From Sphaerosporella brunnea (Eukaryota; Ascomycota; Pezizomycetes; Pezizales; Pyronemataceae), in NCBI GenBank assembly GCA_008704415.1, contig VXIS01000169.1, forward strand, positions 1-64,000: a stretch of 64,000 nt of DNA, read 5' to 3'. The position numbers and the translations under genes are program-made. The stretch's first letter is position 1. Each line of letters opens with the position of its first letter. Under the pieces are notes generated by a model. That model had not been told where the DNA came from. It ran no database searches and saw only the letters and a program-made list of their open reading frames with translations. Below are positions 10,656 through 22,524 of this stretch, in pieces.

Positions 10656-11041
10656 CTAGTCTAGACAAGGGAACACCTATTTATGTTCTGTGCTTGTTGA
10701 CGCAAAGAGCAGGCCGTATTGTGGAAGGCAGTGGCGATTGCTACAATGGACGGACAAAAGAGACGGCGGATGAATACATCCATTAAGATCCTGTTGTCTG
10801 ATAAATGCTGTACAGAGGCGGTGATGGCCTTCTTGAGCAGACGAGTTGGCTTTTGGCCGGCTAAGGCCTAAAATTGTTTCCTGACCCTCTTTTGCTCCTT
10901 CCTTATGTTTGGTCACGAATCCCCTTAGTGTGCATTCATATCTGGTGCGATTTTCCTTGGTTACATTTCCTTCGGAAGTCCAGGCCCCACAGTAGGACTC
11001 CAAGCCTAGGGGTACTTCCACCTTTTGTATATAACGCATAA
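10656..11041. other. Intergenic, no gene seen
   Basis: No ATG-initiated frame with recognisable content. The sequence lies between two MITEs. Confidence 0.4.
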
Positions 11042-11167
11042 ACGCATAAACTCGCAAGCAAGAGACTGGGCTAAGTCACTGCGCCATGTAGGCTTAGTGA
11101 CTTTCCACATGGCGCAGTGACTTAGCCAGTAACGTAGCCCAGTCTCTTGCTTGCGAGTTTATGCGGT
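11042..11167. mobile_element. Hairpin MITE, 126 bp
   Basis: Almost perfect inverted repeat. The left arm CGCATAAACTCGCAAGCAAG and AGACTGGGCTA pair with TAGCCCAGTCT and CTTGCTTGCGAGTTTATGCG on the right. The core (TAAGTCACTGCGCCATGT and its complement) is shared with the element at 29144-29673 and with a diverged copy near 15255, so this is a dispersed family. A TA follows the right end. Confidence 0.7.
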
Positions 11168-12414
11168 AAAACAAAAACAAAAAAGCGGCCCTACAAACGT
11201 GCCCTAGGCTTTATTGTCTGGGAATGGGCAACATAAAACATTCATCCGATATCACTCGATATCAAAAAAAACATGGAGGTATGTAAAATCAAGTCAATGC
11301 CCATTAACTCCTCCATTAGGTATTACCCAAAGCAAACAACCGGAGACTCAACTTTCATCCCCACCATTATGTGACTACCAGCATAGCCACATTCCTACCG
11401 GCTTACGCAGTACCACAGGCTGCTACAGCACCACCACGCGTCGAATACGAAGTCTAGGGGCGCAGCCGCTGCCCGTCGTCAAGATGCCAAATCCCCAGAG
11501 TCGGGCTGTCAATGAGCCGACCCATGGACGCTGCAAGTCAACATGCAGGGCAAAGGCGATCAAACAGACGAGCGATCTAGAGCAGACAGAGTAGGAGGAA
11601 GTACTTGTGGGGCACTTAATGTGTGTGTATGTACCAGTAACTATTACCACCACCATATACCCCCGCCGCTATACACCCCCCTCCCCCTCCTTCTCCTATG
11701 TAGCGAATGGAATCAGGACACACAGCATCCCAACACCGCCCTCTAAAAGCGAAAATACAAACCAAAAAAGTCCCACAAAAACCCGTATGTGTCCCAAAGA
11801 AAATAATTACAACCCCCGACAAATACAAACCAAACAAGATATAATACAACCCCAAGAAAGCCGAAGGATTAAGGTAGGCCAGCACACTGCCCATTACAAC
11901 TCACGTAGAGCAACAAAATTAAGACGCTGCCCAACCTGTCCAAAAATCCTTTTCCCTGAGAGAGATATAATGTAGGGGTCATTAAGTATATGCACGAGGT
12001 TTAGTAGGTATAGGTATAGGTATAGGTATAGGTATGGTATGCAAGCCGTCCCGGGGGTAGTCAAAAAACCAGATACACATCTTCCTCTATCAAGCACGCA
12101 CACCCAAATCCCGAGGGAAGTAGGCAGGTGGTACACAGAGCAGAATGCAGAAACACAAACAAAACCGAGAGAAAAAGATCCCAAAGCAAATGTAACACCG
12201 TTCCCATGGTCGCCGTGAAGTCATTATGAGGACAAAGGAAAAAGATAAAAGGAAACAAAAGGGGTACTAAAAAGAATATACGCTCCGAAACAGCCATTAC
12301 TCGGAAACGCAGAAGAAGCAGGACATCAAAAACTCCATTTTGCGATCGCAGCCAACCGGACGTCTTGTGTCGTGTGTGCAATCACACGTGACATGGTGCT
12401 GGTGGGTTGCTGCT
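11168..12414. other. Downstream region of AUR1, no further gene
   Basis: Several short overlapping frames here lack ATG starts or family motifs, and I do not call them. The segment nearest 12414 is probably the AUR1 3' untranslated region. Confidence 0.4.
12007..12037 (+). repeat. Hexanucleotide microsatellite (GGTATA)n
   Basis: About five tandem GGTATA units followed by GGTATGGTATG. Confidence 0.85.
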
Positions 12415-13957
12415 CTATCGGCGATCGTCGACCGGAATGAACACTTCCGAAGAATCCACCTCGGAAGTAGCGGCAAGCGTTTCGCTTGCAGACGACCACA
12501 CTGATTGGATGTCATCAGTAGGACTGACGGGACTTCGGCATCCCGAAGAAATTCCGGAGGAAGAGCCAATGGTCCACTCGTCGTCCTCCGAGTGGTAATT
12601 GTCGAGGTCGTACAGTCCATAATCGAAGCGCTCCTGTCCTGAGCCGGAGCCAATCTCGATGTAGTCGTAATCCCAACGGAACTCCTTGTCGGGCTGCAGC
12701 CTAGCAAGGAACTTGGTCTTCGCGATGTAAAAGACGGATCCGGCCACTATATATGTAAGCAAAAGCGCTGTATGAATTTGGCGAGAATCACATACAAAGA
12801 CTGCCGGCAATCAAATCAACAGCGTAGTGGTGCTGCAAGTAGAGCGTAGCCCACCAAATCCACATGACGTAGGTGTAAAACGCCCATCTGGCCCTGGGAA
12901 AGATGTGGCCCAAGAACAGAGCGTTGATCGTCGCGCAACCCGCATGCAGCGAAGGCATAGCTCCAAAGACCATTGGCGAAGCGGTGAACGTCGAGGTGTA
13001 CATCTGCAAGCCGAAAAGCTCATCGATGCGGGCAAGCCCAGCAGGAGATCCGGCCATGGAGTAGTTCGCAGGTGCCAATCCGTACATGTTCTGGTACCCT
13101 GCACGGTTACGTCAGCGACGGCGTGGGGGAGTGATTTCTCGCGTGATGGCTCACATGGCGGCGCGCATGGGAAGCAGAGCTGTATCAAAACGCCGGCAAG
13201 GTTCATGTATCCGAAACTCCTGGAGTAAACACGCAGAGTGCCCGGTGCCGCAAACAAAAACATGACAGCAGCGCAAATGAAAGGCCCAACGAAATGGAGG
13301 ATTCCGTAAGGGATCCAGGCCAGCACATCCAGAACGGCATGCTTGTGCGCCGACAACATGTTACTCAAGTTTGCTCCGTAGATAATGTTCTCCAGGGCTG
13401 GGAGCACCCGAACCCAGATGTGTGGTCGCCATTCTGCTGGGATGAATCTGCGCGAGAAAGACAAATGTGAGATCATTGCTTGGTAATTGGATGATCGGAC
13501 AAACTCTGTCCCGTGCGGATCCACGTGACTTGCTGCACGGCGTTTCCGGTGAGCAACGAATGATGACATACCTGCACGAATAGAACAGCACGAGGTAGCT
13601 GGCGATAGGTAGAAAAGGCAGAAAGAACTGTCTCGTAATCGGCAGCAAAAGAGACACCATCAAGAGAGTTGCGATCAAAGTCTTCAACAGCGCCCCTGGG
13701 TATTCAATCACAGACAAACAAAAAATGCCCAAAATCATCAAGATTAGGTATTGCCCGTCGTAGATCGACCATGAATGCGTTCGCAGGGACCGGATTGTAT
13801 CTCTGGGGTCCCAAGAAGTCTGTAGTTTGGCGAGATTCGACGAGGGCGACTGACCGCTGCGCAAACGAGACCCGAACTTCCTCTGAATCCGACTGAAACC
13901 GTGCATTCCTGCGGGCCACCCCAGCGTTGGGAAAAGCTTTGCCGAAGGGGACTTCAT
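12415..13957 (-). CDS. AUR1: Inositol phosphorylceramide synthase catalytic subunit (Aur1)
   Basis: Transfers phosphoinositol from phosphatidylinositol to ceramide in the Golgi, making inositol phosphorylceramide; it is the known target of aureobasidin A. Exons are 13957-13572, 13447-13155, 13098-12796 and 12746-12415; the introns (124, 56 and 49 bp) have GT...AG borders, and the joined frame gives 437 aa. It is a multi-pass membrane protein of the PAP2-like family. The conserved segments include YGANLSNMLSAHKHAVLDVLA, split across no intron, then SFGYMNLAGV and ANYSMAGSPAGLARID. The two catalytic motifs are FGAMPSLHAGC (His) and QHHYAVDLIAG (His and Asp). The acidic, serine-rich cytosolic tail after TKFLARLQP matches family architecture. 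Length is close to the yeast enzyme (about 400 aa). The promoter carries long pyrimidine tracts on the coding strand. Confidence 0.93.
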
Positions 13958-14131
13958 GGTTGAAGCTGTGTGATTTTTGGCTGAACTGAATTCGAGCGCT
14001 CTCGGGAGAGTTGAGTTGTTGAGTCGAATTTCAGGTGTTCGGCGTGGCTGGGGGAAATGAGGTGATGCCGGGGGGTTGGGAAAACGCGATACAGCCTACA
14101 GCCGACTCGACAATCTACACGCTTTTTTTTT

Positions 14132-14143
14132 GGGGGGGGGGGG
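14132..14143 (+). repeat. G12 homopolymer
   Basis: A run of 12 G preceded by T9, about 175 bp upstream of the AUR1 start; it reads poly-C on the AUR1 coding strand. Confidence 0.9.
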
Positions 14144-14200
14144 TGGGGAGTGAGTATTGAGGCGGGAAAGCGGGAAGATATACGAGAGCCGTCGGAGCAG

Positions 14201-14240
14201 GAGGAGGAGGAGGAGGAGGAGGAGGAGGAGGAGGAGGAGG
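14201..14240 (+). repeat. (GAG)n trinucleotide microsatellite
   Basis: About 13 GAG/GGA units. On the AUR1 coding strand this is a (CTC)n pyrimidine tract about 245-285 bp upstream of the start codon. A glutamate-run frame here is a by-product of the repeat, not a gene. Confidence 0.9.
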
Positions 14241-15254
14241 GCGAAGAGCGGTCGAATAGCAGGAAGCAGGGAAGGAGGAGGAAGGGTGAGGTGAGGAAGA
14301 GGAGAGGCTTTCCGGGTAGGGCGGGCGGGTGGTGTGTTATTAAGAGCGAGAGCCGACTTCCTTCCTGACCCTGGGAAACACCAGCCAAGCAGCACAGGAG
14401 GAAGGAAGGATGATGATGATGAGCGCGCGAGGGACTTTTACGAGTGACCCGTTCCGATCGCATTTAGCGCTCAGCAGCTCGCTCACAGGGAAGGCAAGAA
14501 GGGAATTCGCCCGCCAGGACGCACACGGGAAAGCGCAGCCACCCTAGCCCGCAGGACTATCGACAGATTTGAAGCCGTGGATGCGAGCAGGAGGAAGCCA
14601 TAAGCCGGCGGTGGCAAGCCACGGTCCACAGGGCACGGCATTGAGATACCGGTGGGTGGCTGAATGAAAGGTAGACACGCAAAGCATCGTATCGAAGGAT
14701 TCCACTCAGCCTTCCCTCAAAGTCGCATTCGAACAAGACAAAGAAAACGACGGATGCCTTTGAAAAAGCCTACGACGCATGTGTCGAAATAGGTACGAGA
14801 AGAGGCATGTGTGTACGCGATTGATTTCGTCTTTGTCCAACCGGAACGAAGGTTAAGGCCGATAACCCTCGCGTTGCACGCCATGCTCGGAGATGTCTAT
14901 TCTAGGCGCCTTCTGTGACATGCGGTAGGCCGGCTCGACACTGCAACCAGCAGCCCCAAACGAAAAGCCTTCGACGCGTCTACCTTGAGGATTCCACCCT
15001 TGCCCTCGAAAGCCGGCCCGCCGGTGTCGGCCATCTGCCGCCGCAGGGTTGAGATGTATATACTATTCTACTCTGCTCTGTATTCGGGATATCGATGGAG
15101 TCGATTCTCCGGAGCTCCTTGCGCTGGATTCCCCTGCGTGGCTCGTCAGACCGGCGGCGTGGCTTGAGTGTGGAAGAGCGGAAAATCCACTGGCGTGCCA
15201 AGGCCACTTCCGGTAAGCATCACGTATCTACCTGCTCAGGTAAGCAAAAGCATC

Positions 15255-15350
15255 TACGCACGTAGAATCTCGCGTGGATGGGATAGTGGCCAAGTCTCTG
15301 AGCCGCAGAGGCAAAGTCACTAAGCCACGTCCCTCACTCGCGGGAAAATG
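15255..15350. mobile_element. Diverged hairpin MITE related to the 11-kb and 29-kb elements
   Basis: Arms containing CTCGCGTGGATGGGATAGTGG and its imperfect complement surround a palindromic CTCTGAGCCGCAGAG core. GGCAAAGTCACTAAGCC is shared with 29144-29673. Borders are approximate. Confidence 0.45.
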
Positions 15351-17785
15351 CGGTGCTCTACCTCCTAGATACATGTTTGTGGCGTCGTCGCGTCATCATG
15401 GCCAGCTGCAGGCGGATCCTTTGCCAGAGGAGCGAATCAACTGGCAGGACGTTAGTCCATGCAAGTCCACACGCGGGCAACAATATGCCCGATCCTTTGC
15501 ACATACCTCATATGTATCTCGCATCGTTCGAGATGATCATTTTGACGATCTTTCTCGCTTGGAGTTGTGCCCAATGTGAGACCGCTGAGACGAGCAAATG
15601 CAAGTGTGCCCCTCTCGCTCCCAGCCACACCAAATCATGCAGATCCCACCCATCGGAGATATGTACTCTAGAGTCCCAACTGCGCCCAGCGAAACGGCGA
15701 GAAAAAAAAAAAAAAAAAAAAAAAAAAAACGATTTTTTTCTGCACCGGAAATCACGACAGCCGACATCCGTCTTTGGTGGGTCACAAAGTCCAACAACAT
15801 GCACACCAACGGCCAACGCGAGATGCAATAACACCTACTCTTGTAGCTATGAGGAGTAGGAGCAAGAGGAGAACCCCGCCTTTTGCCGCCTCTCTCATGA
15901 CCAGATTCCTGTCTTGTGATGTGATACGGTATCCCCGATTTCGATGTCACAACCCAAGCGTTTCAACTGTCGCCTCGCTACAGTTCTAAACGGGGTTTCT
16001 TGACTTGTGGGTATCTCGGTCGACTGCGCCAAAAGCATAGGAAACGCCGGTGAATAAAGATGTAACGGGAGCGAGGATGCCCTGCCCCCAATTCCGAGAT
16101 TAGACGCTCTCCTTCGAGCGCTTGGCACGGCAGACCGGCTGTGGTTGACCTTGTGCTTGGAGGCTACGCTGCAGACTGTGATTGTATGATACTCTATTAG
16201 GGGGAGAGTGTGAGTGACATGTGATGAATCGTATCGAACCACAACCTTAATTCTCGAATCAACGATGAAGTTTTCAGATAACAAGAATACGCGAGTACGG
16301 GACCGAAACGCAGCGACGACGATCCTCAGCCTTCGGGGTGAGGGATATTTGTGACACCTTTCATTTTATTTTTTTTGTTTTTCCCCGCCCTTTGCGAGTT
16401 GGAAGGAGCTCTCGGATGCAGAGGAAGCCGATGCCGCCGAGCCCGACGCGAACGGTCTTTTCCCTGAACTCCAGCCCGATTTTGAACGCAAACGAAAAAA
16501 GGAAAAAAAGATATGGCGAGTTATTTGTAATCGTGGACTTTATGCAAGCCACATGCCCGCGAATCACAGTCTGTAATTCGTTGCTTGAAGCTTTATTAGG
16601 GGTCGATAAATATTATACCGGGGTTACTGACGTCACTATACCATACATTTATTATCCTTCCTGGAAGAAATACAGAGCGAAAATCAAAACTACACTGAAA
16701 AAGAAGGTTTCACCGAGACACTGAGTGATATCATATGAAGAAGTCTCGTTTTTTGACTTTCTTCGACGTCAAACAACACTGGCACTGGTGCTCGCGCTCG
16801 CTAGACATTCGGTGTACACTTCATTTAGGGGCCCAACATGAGGTTGGTGGCGTGTACCCGCTTTAACTGGAAAGTTCCTCCAAGAAGCGGCGAAAATGAA
16901 CCTCCGAGAGCATAGTGAACGGCCTCTCACCTGTAGATGGCTCATACCACTGAAAGGTGAAGACGGGGGCAGATGTCATTTGTGAGGATCATCAACCTCA
17001 GATTTCTTTTCTCGTCCAATGAACTGTAGCAAGTTCCGGTACTCATCCTTTTGCTCGTGTGGTGTTCCTCGCATGCTTCCATCCCCAGTATCGACGGTGC
17101 CCCCCGGCTGACACTGAGCTTTTGTATAGGTCTCTTTGGGCACCGCTTATGCATCGTCGTGTTCTCCATGTTTTTCCCCCAGGCCCTCTCTTAATTATTA
17201 AAAAAGTTTTATACCTCGCTCGAGCGCTGTAATCCAGGACCATACCTGCAAATAAACCGTAATTATCGACCCCTATGCTTGATAATGCGTTTCTAAGAGA
17301 CAAGCAACCCTCCAAGTCGCCGCTTCAGGCCCTCAGCAACATTAATATTAAGCTTCGCCTCAGGATGCGTTCCTCGACCATATGTACGGCTGCGTGACAA
17401 AGCGGGTGATACACATGTACACCTCCTTATTCTGGCCAAGGCGCTGCGGTGTACACGATCGAACGCCTGGAACATCAGATGTCGACACAAACGATGAGGT
17501 TTGCTTTGATGAACTGAAGGCCGAAGCCGCCGCCGACATTGATGGGCATGAACATGATTTGGCAATGAGGGCCATTGCAGTATTCGTTGAGTCTCGAGCT
17601 CTTCCACTACAAAACAGATCGTCCGGCCTTGAGATATAAAAACATGGCTGTTCTGGACACCTAAATTTCCCAAGCAAGGCTCGATCTGCCAGTAGAGCAG
17701 AAAGCTTCTAGATGTAGCAGAACAGGTCCAGATCCTAGAACGGCTGGATGCTTCACTAAATACTTGCACTCAGTGCCAATGTTAA
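15351..17785. other. Gene-poor region, no supported gene
   Basis: Multiple short frames on both strands without ATG support, introns or motifs. A 28-A homopolymer lies at 15702-15729. Confidence 0.4.
15702..15729 (+). repeat. Poly(A) tract of 28 A
   Basis: Uninterrupted A28 followed by CGATTTTTTT. It could be the tail of a retroposed sequence, but no source is recognisable and no target duplication is seen. Confidence 0.85.
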
Positions 17786-18430
17786 GGGCGCGTTTGGAGG
17801 GCTGATAGGTTGCTGTAGAACAAGCGGTATTACGCGACCTTGCGAGTGTTTTAAGATTCGACCTACTCGGCCTGTTTGGCGACCCATCAACGTTGGTTTC
17901 AATGCCATGACAAAGGGTCCAAAAACACAAGAAGCAATATTCTACTCAGAGTAGTTTTTTCAGGTTGAAACTGCAAGATTGCGAGGCTCTACCTTCATCC
18001 CGTCGCCCCGCCACTGGCAGCCATACAGCCCGCCACCATCAAGAATCCCGCCACTACCCCCACCGTTGTGGCGTGCGGTTTCCCATGAGGTTTTCTTAAA
18101 CCCATCTTCAGCCTTTCGGCCTGCTCTTGCCTCAGAAATTAAGATAGGAATCAGCGTCATTTTGATCCAGTCTGCCTAGGGCTTTGGTGTTCGGCATGGT
18201 GTTTTACTGGCAATTTCGCCGGCGGGTACATATGAAATGTGGTGATGGTGACGGTGTGCCGGCGACTCCTCGTGTCACGAAATCATGATTTCTACGACAT
18301 TACCAGCCTTTCCTACAACACGCTCTTGCGTCTGAACCTTCCATGAGACTCGATAGGTTGACCTATCGCTAGGTTCGTCGGTGAAATATAGGATGTTGAA
18401 TGTAGCGCCTCGCGCCTTCCAAACGCGCCC
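17786..18430. mobile_element. PIF/Harbinger-like MITE, complete copy, 645 bp
   Basis: Terminal inverted repeats are GGGCGCGTTTGGAGGG at the left and CCTTCCAAACGCGCCC at the right. It is flanked by TAA on the left and TGA on the right, compatible with a decayed TWA duplication. It is an inverted copy of 10232-10655 and has no coding capacity. Confidence 0.7.
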
Positions 18431-18948
18431 TGAGATACCCGAGTAATACTCCCAGGAGAAGGCAATAGATGGTACCGATCCATCCGAAACCAGGCCTCTC
18501 TCGAAACCTTAGAGTACCGTATTAATCCAGGTGTAAGGCGGCCTCCTTATTCAAATGTCAGAGTTGTCAAGGCGAAGGGTTAGGGTTCTCAACCATAATG
18601 CCGGTGTAAAAGGTTCAGGAGCGGTAAATTGGGTCAGTAGAGAACTGTGTAGGTTTGACTTTTTTTCCGCCTGACGTCTGGATTAATACGGTACTGCAGT
18701 GATGAAACATGAAGATGACTAATCTAATCAGATCAATCAGCCGAGTCTTGGCTCAGGGCCCCACCCGCTAACCTTAGTGTGCTGAGGAAGAGCCGCAAGA
18801 AAAAAAGTTCCCAGCTTCGAACAAATCTTGTGCGGCGAACAAAACATCGAGTGACCGCGCCCACGAGATCCCCACACTCATTTCCCCGCAACCACCGCCA
18901 CTCGAAGATACCCGAAATACCCTTCTACCCACTGGTCCTCCTTCGTCC
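18431..18948 (+). promoter_or_regulatory. Upstream region of the PPR gene
   Basis: No coding sequence seen between the PIF-like MITE and the ATG at 18949. It should hold the promoter and leader, but I recognise no specific element. Confidence 0.3.
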
Positions 18949-21250
18949 ATGTTCAGGAATGGCATCAACATCGGCCGGCGCCCTCTCGGAAAGTTAGCTC
19001 ACGCAAAACATGAACTTCCCTTCGTCTGCAATTCCTGCCAGCATGCCCGGGCCATGGCTTCCTGGCACCGACAACCTGGTACCAGGGCCAAGAAAAAGGA
19101 CAAGAAGCCTGGTGTTTCCCCAAAGCGAAAGGAACTAAGCATGCTGGAGCAAGTCAAGCAGTTGGAGGCTCACGTGCAGATGATGGAGCGAAGTTATGCT
19201 GAAAAGCTGCGGAAACAGGCCGCACAAAAGGTTTGGGACACGGCCTCTGTTCTGCTTTTTTTGCTAATGGAACCGTGGAACTAAACTTGGCTGGTTGCTT
19301 GCAGACAATTCCAAAAGAGGACGTCACAGAAGAAGAGAAAGACCTAGCCTACGCGGCGCTGATGGCACCCCCTCAAAGAGACGCCATATTCCTACCGAAA
19401 CCTGAACCTACTGAGGTGGTGCAAAGTCTTCCTCCGATCGTCCAGGAGCGATTGGGCGGACTGGAGCTGGTCGCCGTTCAGAAACCCCGATGGGATGTGG
19501 TGTTGACGCAGCTCCTGGACAACGGCGGCCTGGCCGAAATGACGACCCCCGAGGTCAATAAACTGATTACTTGTATGGACCTGGAGCACCGAGCGCATCT
19601 GTCATCCTCCGTCTTGGATATGATGAAGGAAGGTGGTGTCAAACCAAACACCTTGACTTACGACCTGTTCATGTTGGCGCACGCAGAGGTCGGCAACAAC
19701 TCTCAGGTGAAAACGCTGTTTGGGGAGATGACACAGAGTACGTTCAACGTTTCCCCATCTCAATGGATATTATTGACTCAACGTGCACAGAGGGGTTATC
19801 ACCCACCGTCTATTCCTACGGCCATCTCCTCAAGGCCTACTCGCAAGAAAAGAACCTTGTTGCGGCATCGGACGCATTCCAGCAAATGCAGCTGGCGGGT
19901 ATTGAACCAAACTTGGTTGTCTACACCTCATTGATCCAAACCTGCATCAACTGCAAGGAGTTCAACACTGCCTGGGAGGTGTTTAACCTGATCAAATTCA
20001 AGTCAACTTCAACGGCGCCAGATCTCTCAGCGTACACGCTGATGATCCACGCATGCGCGCTCACCGACGAAGCCGAGCGGGCGCTGGACCTGTTTGAAGA
20101 CTTGACGGTTCGACGGGGCATGGAGCCAACTATGGAAATCTATAACGCGGTGATTCACGCCTGCGCAGTGCGCAAGGACTTTTTCCCGGATGCCTGGAGG
20201 CTAGCGGTGAAGATGCAGCAGCAAGGTCTACCATTTGATATCCGCCTTCTTAACGTTCTCGTGCAAGCATGCGGACGAACTGGACACCTTACCCGCGCGC
20301 GTGTGATGGTACGACACATGATGGACTCGGGTAAAGAAGCGCTTCAACCTGATCTGTTCACGTACCAGAACCTCATGCGTGCGTACGCCACTTACTCGCC
20401 GCCGGCAAAGAAGGGTGCCCGGCAGCGTGAGCTGCTATCGGAGGAAAAGCAGGTGTTAACGCAGGAGGAGGCTTCATTCATGCCTACAACCACGGATCCA
20501 CAGCTCGTGCGCCGCGAGAAGAACAGCATGCTCGGCTTCAATGACGATAAAATTCCGTTTCTAGACAAGCCGATCCTGTTGAACCCGCGTGAAGTTGTCG
20601 ACGAAGCCGCACTGATCATCAACTGGCTCCGCGAGACTAGGCCGGAATTTATCGACACGCACATGATGAACAGTTACCTGGATGTGTGCATCGCACACGA
20701 TGCATTTGAGGACATGAAATTCACGTACGAAAACGACATGGAGAACGAAGTCAACCCTTTCCAAGCAGAAAAGAAAGCCGCAGAGCGAGCGGCGCAGCGA
20801 GAAGCGAAAGGCATATCCGAGGAAGAAGAGCGACTACTCGCAGCAATGGACCTGGCAAAGTTTAAGCGCAACGTCTACACTTACGACATCGCGATGAGCG
20901 GAGCGATCAAAAATCGCAAACTGAAGTTTGCCCGCCAGGTCTGGCAGGACCGTCTCGCCTTCACCCGAACACCAGCTTACTGGATGATACCCGCTGAGGA
21001 GAGGAAAGAAATGGATTTCCTTGCCGAACGAGACTTGATCGATGCGCTTGCGCTTGGCGGGTACTTGGGAGAGGCGATGGAGAGGATCAGGGTGCTGAGG
21101 GACGAGGCTGGCGTCCGATGGACTTGGGAAGACCTTCGCACTGTTTACGTCAAGGCTGTAGAGCTGGAGGACCCGGAAGTTAGGGATTATGTCAGGGAGG
21201 TTACCGGCAGAGTACCGAAGCCGCAGCTGCCGGAGTTGCATTCCAGATAG
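18949..21250 (+). CDS. Mitochondrial pentatricopeptide-repeat (PPR) protein
   Basis: Exons are 18949-19230, 19305-19737 and 19791-21250, giving 724 aa; introns are 74 and 53 bp, the second with the branch-like TTGACTCA. The basic N-terminus (MFRNGINIGRRPLGKLAHAK) is plausible as a mitochondrial presequence. A coiled-coil segment follows (LEQVKQLEAHVQMMERSYAE). PPR units begin around residue 200 (VKPNTLTYDLFMLAHAEVG) and include LSPTVYSYGHLLKAYSQEKN, IEPNLVVYTSLIQTC, PDLSAYTLMIHACAL and MEPTMEIYNAVIHACAV. PPR proteins bind organellar RNA and act in its stability, processing or translation. The layout resembles the fungal Ccm1-like group annotated as 15S rRNA processing factors, but I am not sure of orthology. 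Confidence 0.85.
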
Positions 21251-21599
21251 GGAGAGAGCTCGAGAGGAGTATGAGGTAGGTGTAAAATATAGCGTAAAGG
21301 TGTAAAATATAGCGTATAGGTGTAGGTATTCCAAGGGGTGTTTTTTTTGTATTATAGCCTATCGCTTCTTCTGTACGAGGTATGAATGAACGGTTATTAG
21401 TTGGGTTATCATGTAAAATAGAGGCGCTGTTTCGTCTAGAGGATGATTGCTTTTTTTTTTGTTTTGGGTCTGTAATAGCGAGCGTAGTGTGCTGCTCTTT
21501 TTTTTTTTGCTTTGGGCGGAGTGATGATAATGATGTCGAGTGAGATCCTGTGTCCACCAGTCCGCCTTCGCAGTTAAGACCATGTACCTTAGTAGAGGA
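21251..21599 (+). other. 3' region of the PPR gene with short tandem repeat
   Basis: Two copies of GGTGTAAAATATAGCGTA lie at about 21280-21318, followed by T-rich tracts. No gene. Confidence 0.5.
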
Positions 21600-22208
21600 G
21601 GGGTGTTTTGGAAAATGGTTATGACTATTATGTGACTTCCTCTCAGATTGTAAGGCTTATACGACGATTATGTAATGCTTAGGCACAGAAAACGGAAACA
21701 TAACTGTTTTTCTTGAAAACGAGATCCCAGAAAATGAGATCATTTTTGTAGTCACCTGATTTAACAGAAAATGCTATCGATCTAAGAACCTTGTTTGACA
21801 AAAAAACCTCGCTTCTCAAATGATCCTTGTATAATGGTTATTATAATCATCAGGTAAAATCGAATCCCACACATCAACCAATCATGATGGGCACATATGC
21901 GAGTGACATCATGTGTTTCAGCGGTGGAGATGACTGGTGCCTGACGGGTACTATCGCCGCCGCAGGGTCTGATGCCCGCCGTGCAGCGAGGTGCGGCGAG
22001 GCTGCGGAAGCAAGATAAATAAGCTTTCCAACGTGTAATCTCATATAATAATGATTAGCAGCAAACAAATGGTTTTTGCTCACTAACCGTCACCTACCAC
22101 CCTTATAGCGGCGACATATTTTGGCTTAAAGAGCATTATGTCGACCGTTTTGTGGCCAAAATGGTGACAGCAAAATCATTATTACATGACTATTTTCCAA
22201 AACACCCC
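21600..22208. mobile_element. Non-autonomous element with GGGGTGTTTTGG inverted termini, about 610 bp
   Basis: Left end GGGGTGTTTTGGAAAATGG and right end ATTTTCCAAAACACCCC are inverted repeats of about 17-25 bp. Similarity continues outward (CTTAG...AG on both sides), so the true border may lie a few bases further out. The interior has no coding capacity. Confidence 0.5.
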
Positions 22209-22524
22209 TTCTAAGGGAAGTACATACCTAGTTAGGTACATTTTACGTGGTAACAGTTTCTACTCTTTGGGATAATGTGAATGTTTTTTTTTTCTTGATG
22301 CTTCCCAGGACCCACCGCTTAGATACATGCATAGACTATAATTTTACATCATCCTCCACGCTGGCATCGTTCCGCTTCATAGCATCATTATAACTGCCTT
22401 TAAAGAGGTTGAACCCATAGTGGGAGGAAAAAAGCGGAAAATAGAGTACAAGAAAATAAATAGAAAAAAATAAAATAAAATCGTATTACGCATCAGTTAA
22501 TTTACGGTCTACGGGGCATAATAC
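22209..22524 (-). other. Short intergenic region / CWH43 3' region
   Basis: AT-rich, no open frame of note. The part next to 22524 is probably the CWH43 3' untranslated region. Confidence 0.4.

Larger units (their letters stand above)
13958..15254. other. AUR1 upstream region, otherwise no gene
   Basis: Contains the two low-complexity tracts listed separately. No supported coding sequence. Confidence 0.4.

Noticed and set aside
14150..14368. Open frame with a long glutamate run on the plus strand
   Set aside because: It is the (GAG)n microsatellite upstream of AUR1 read in one frame; all frames of the repeat are open.
16338..16724. 128-aa plus-strand frame
   Set aside because: AT-rich, no motif, and its upstream context gives no promoter or homology support.
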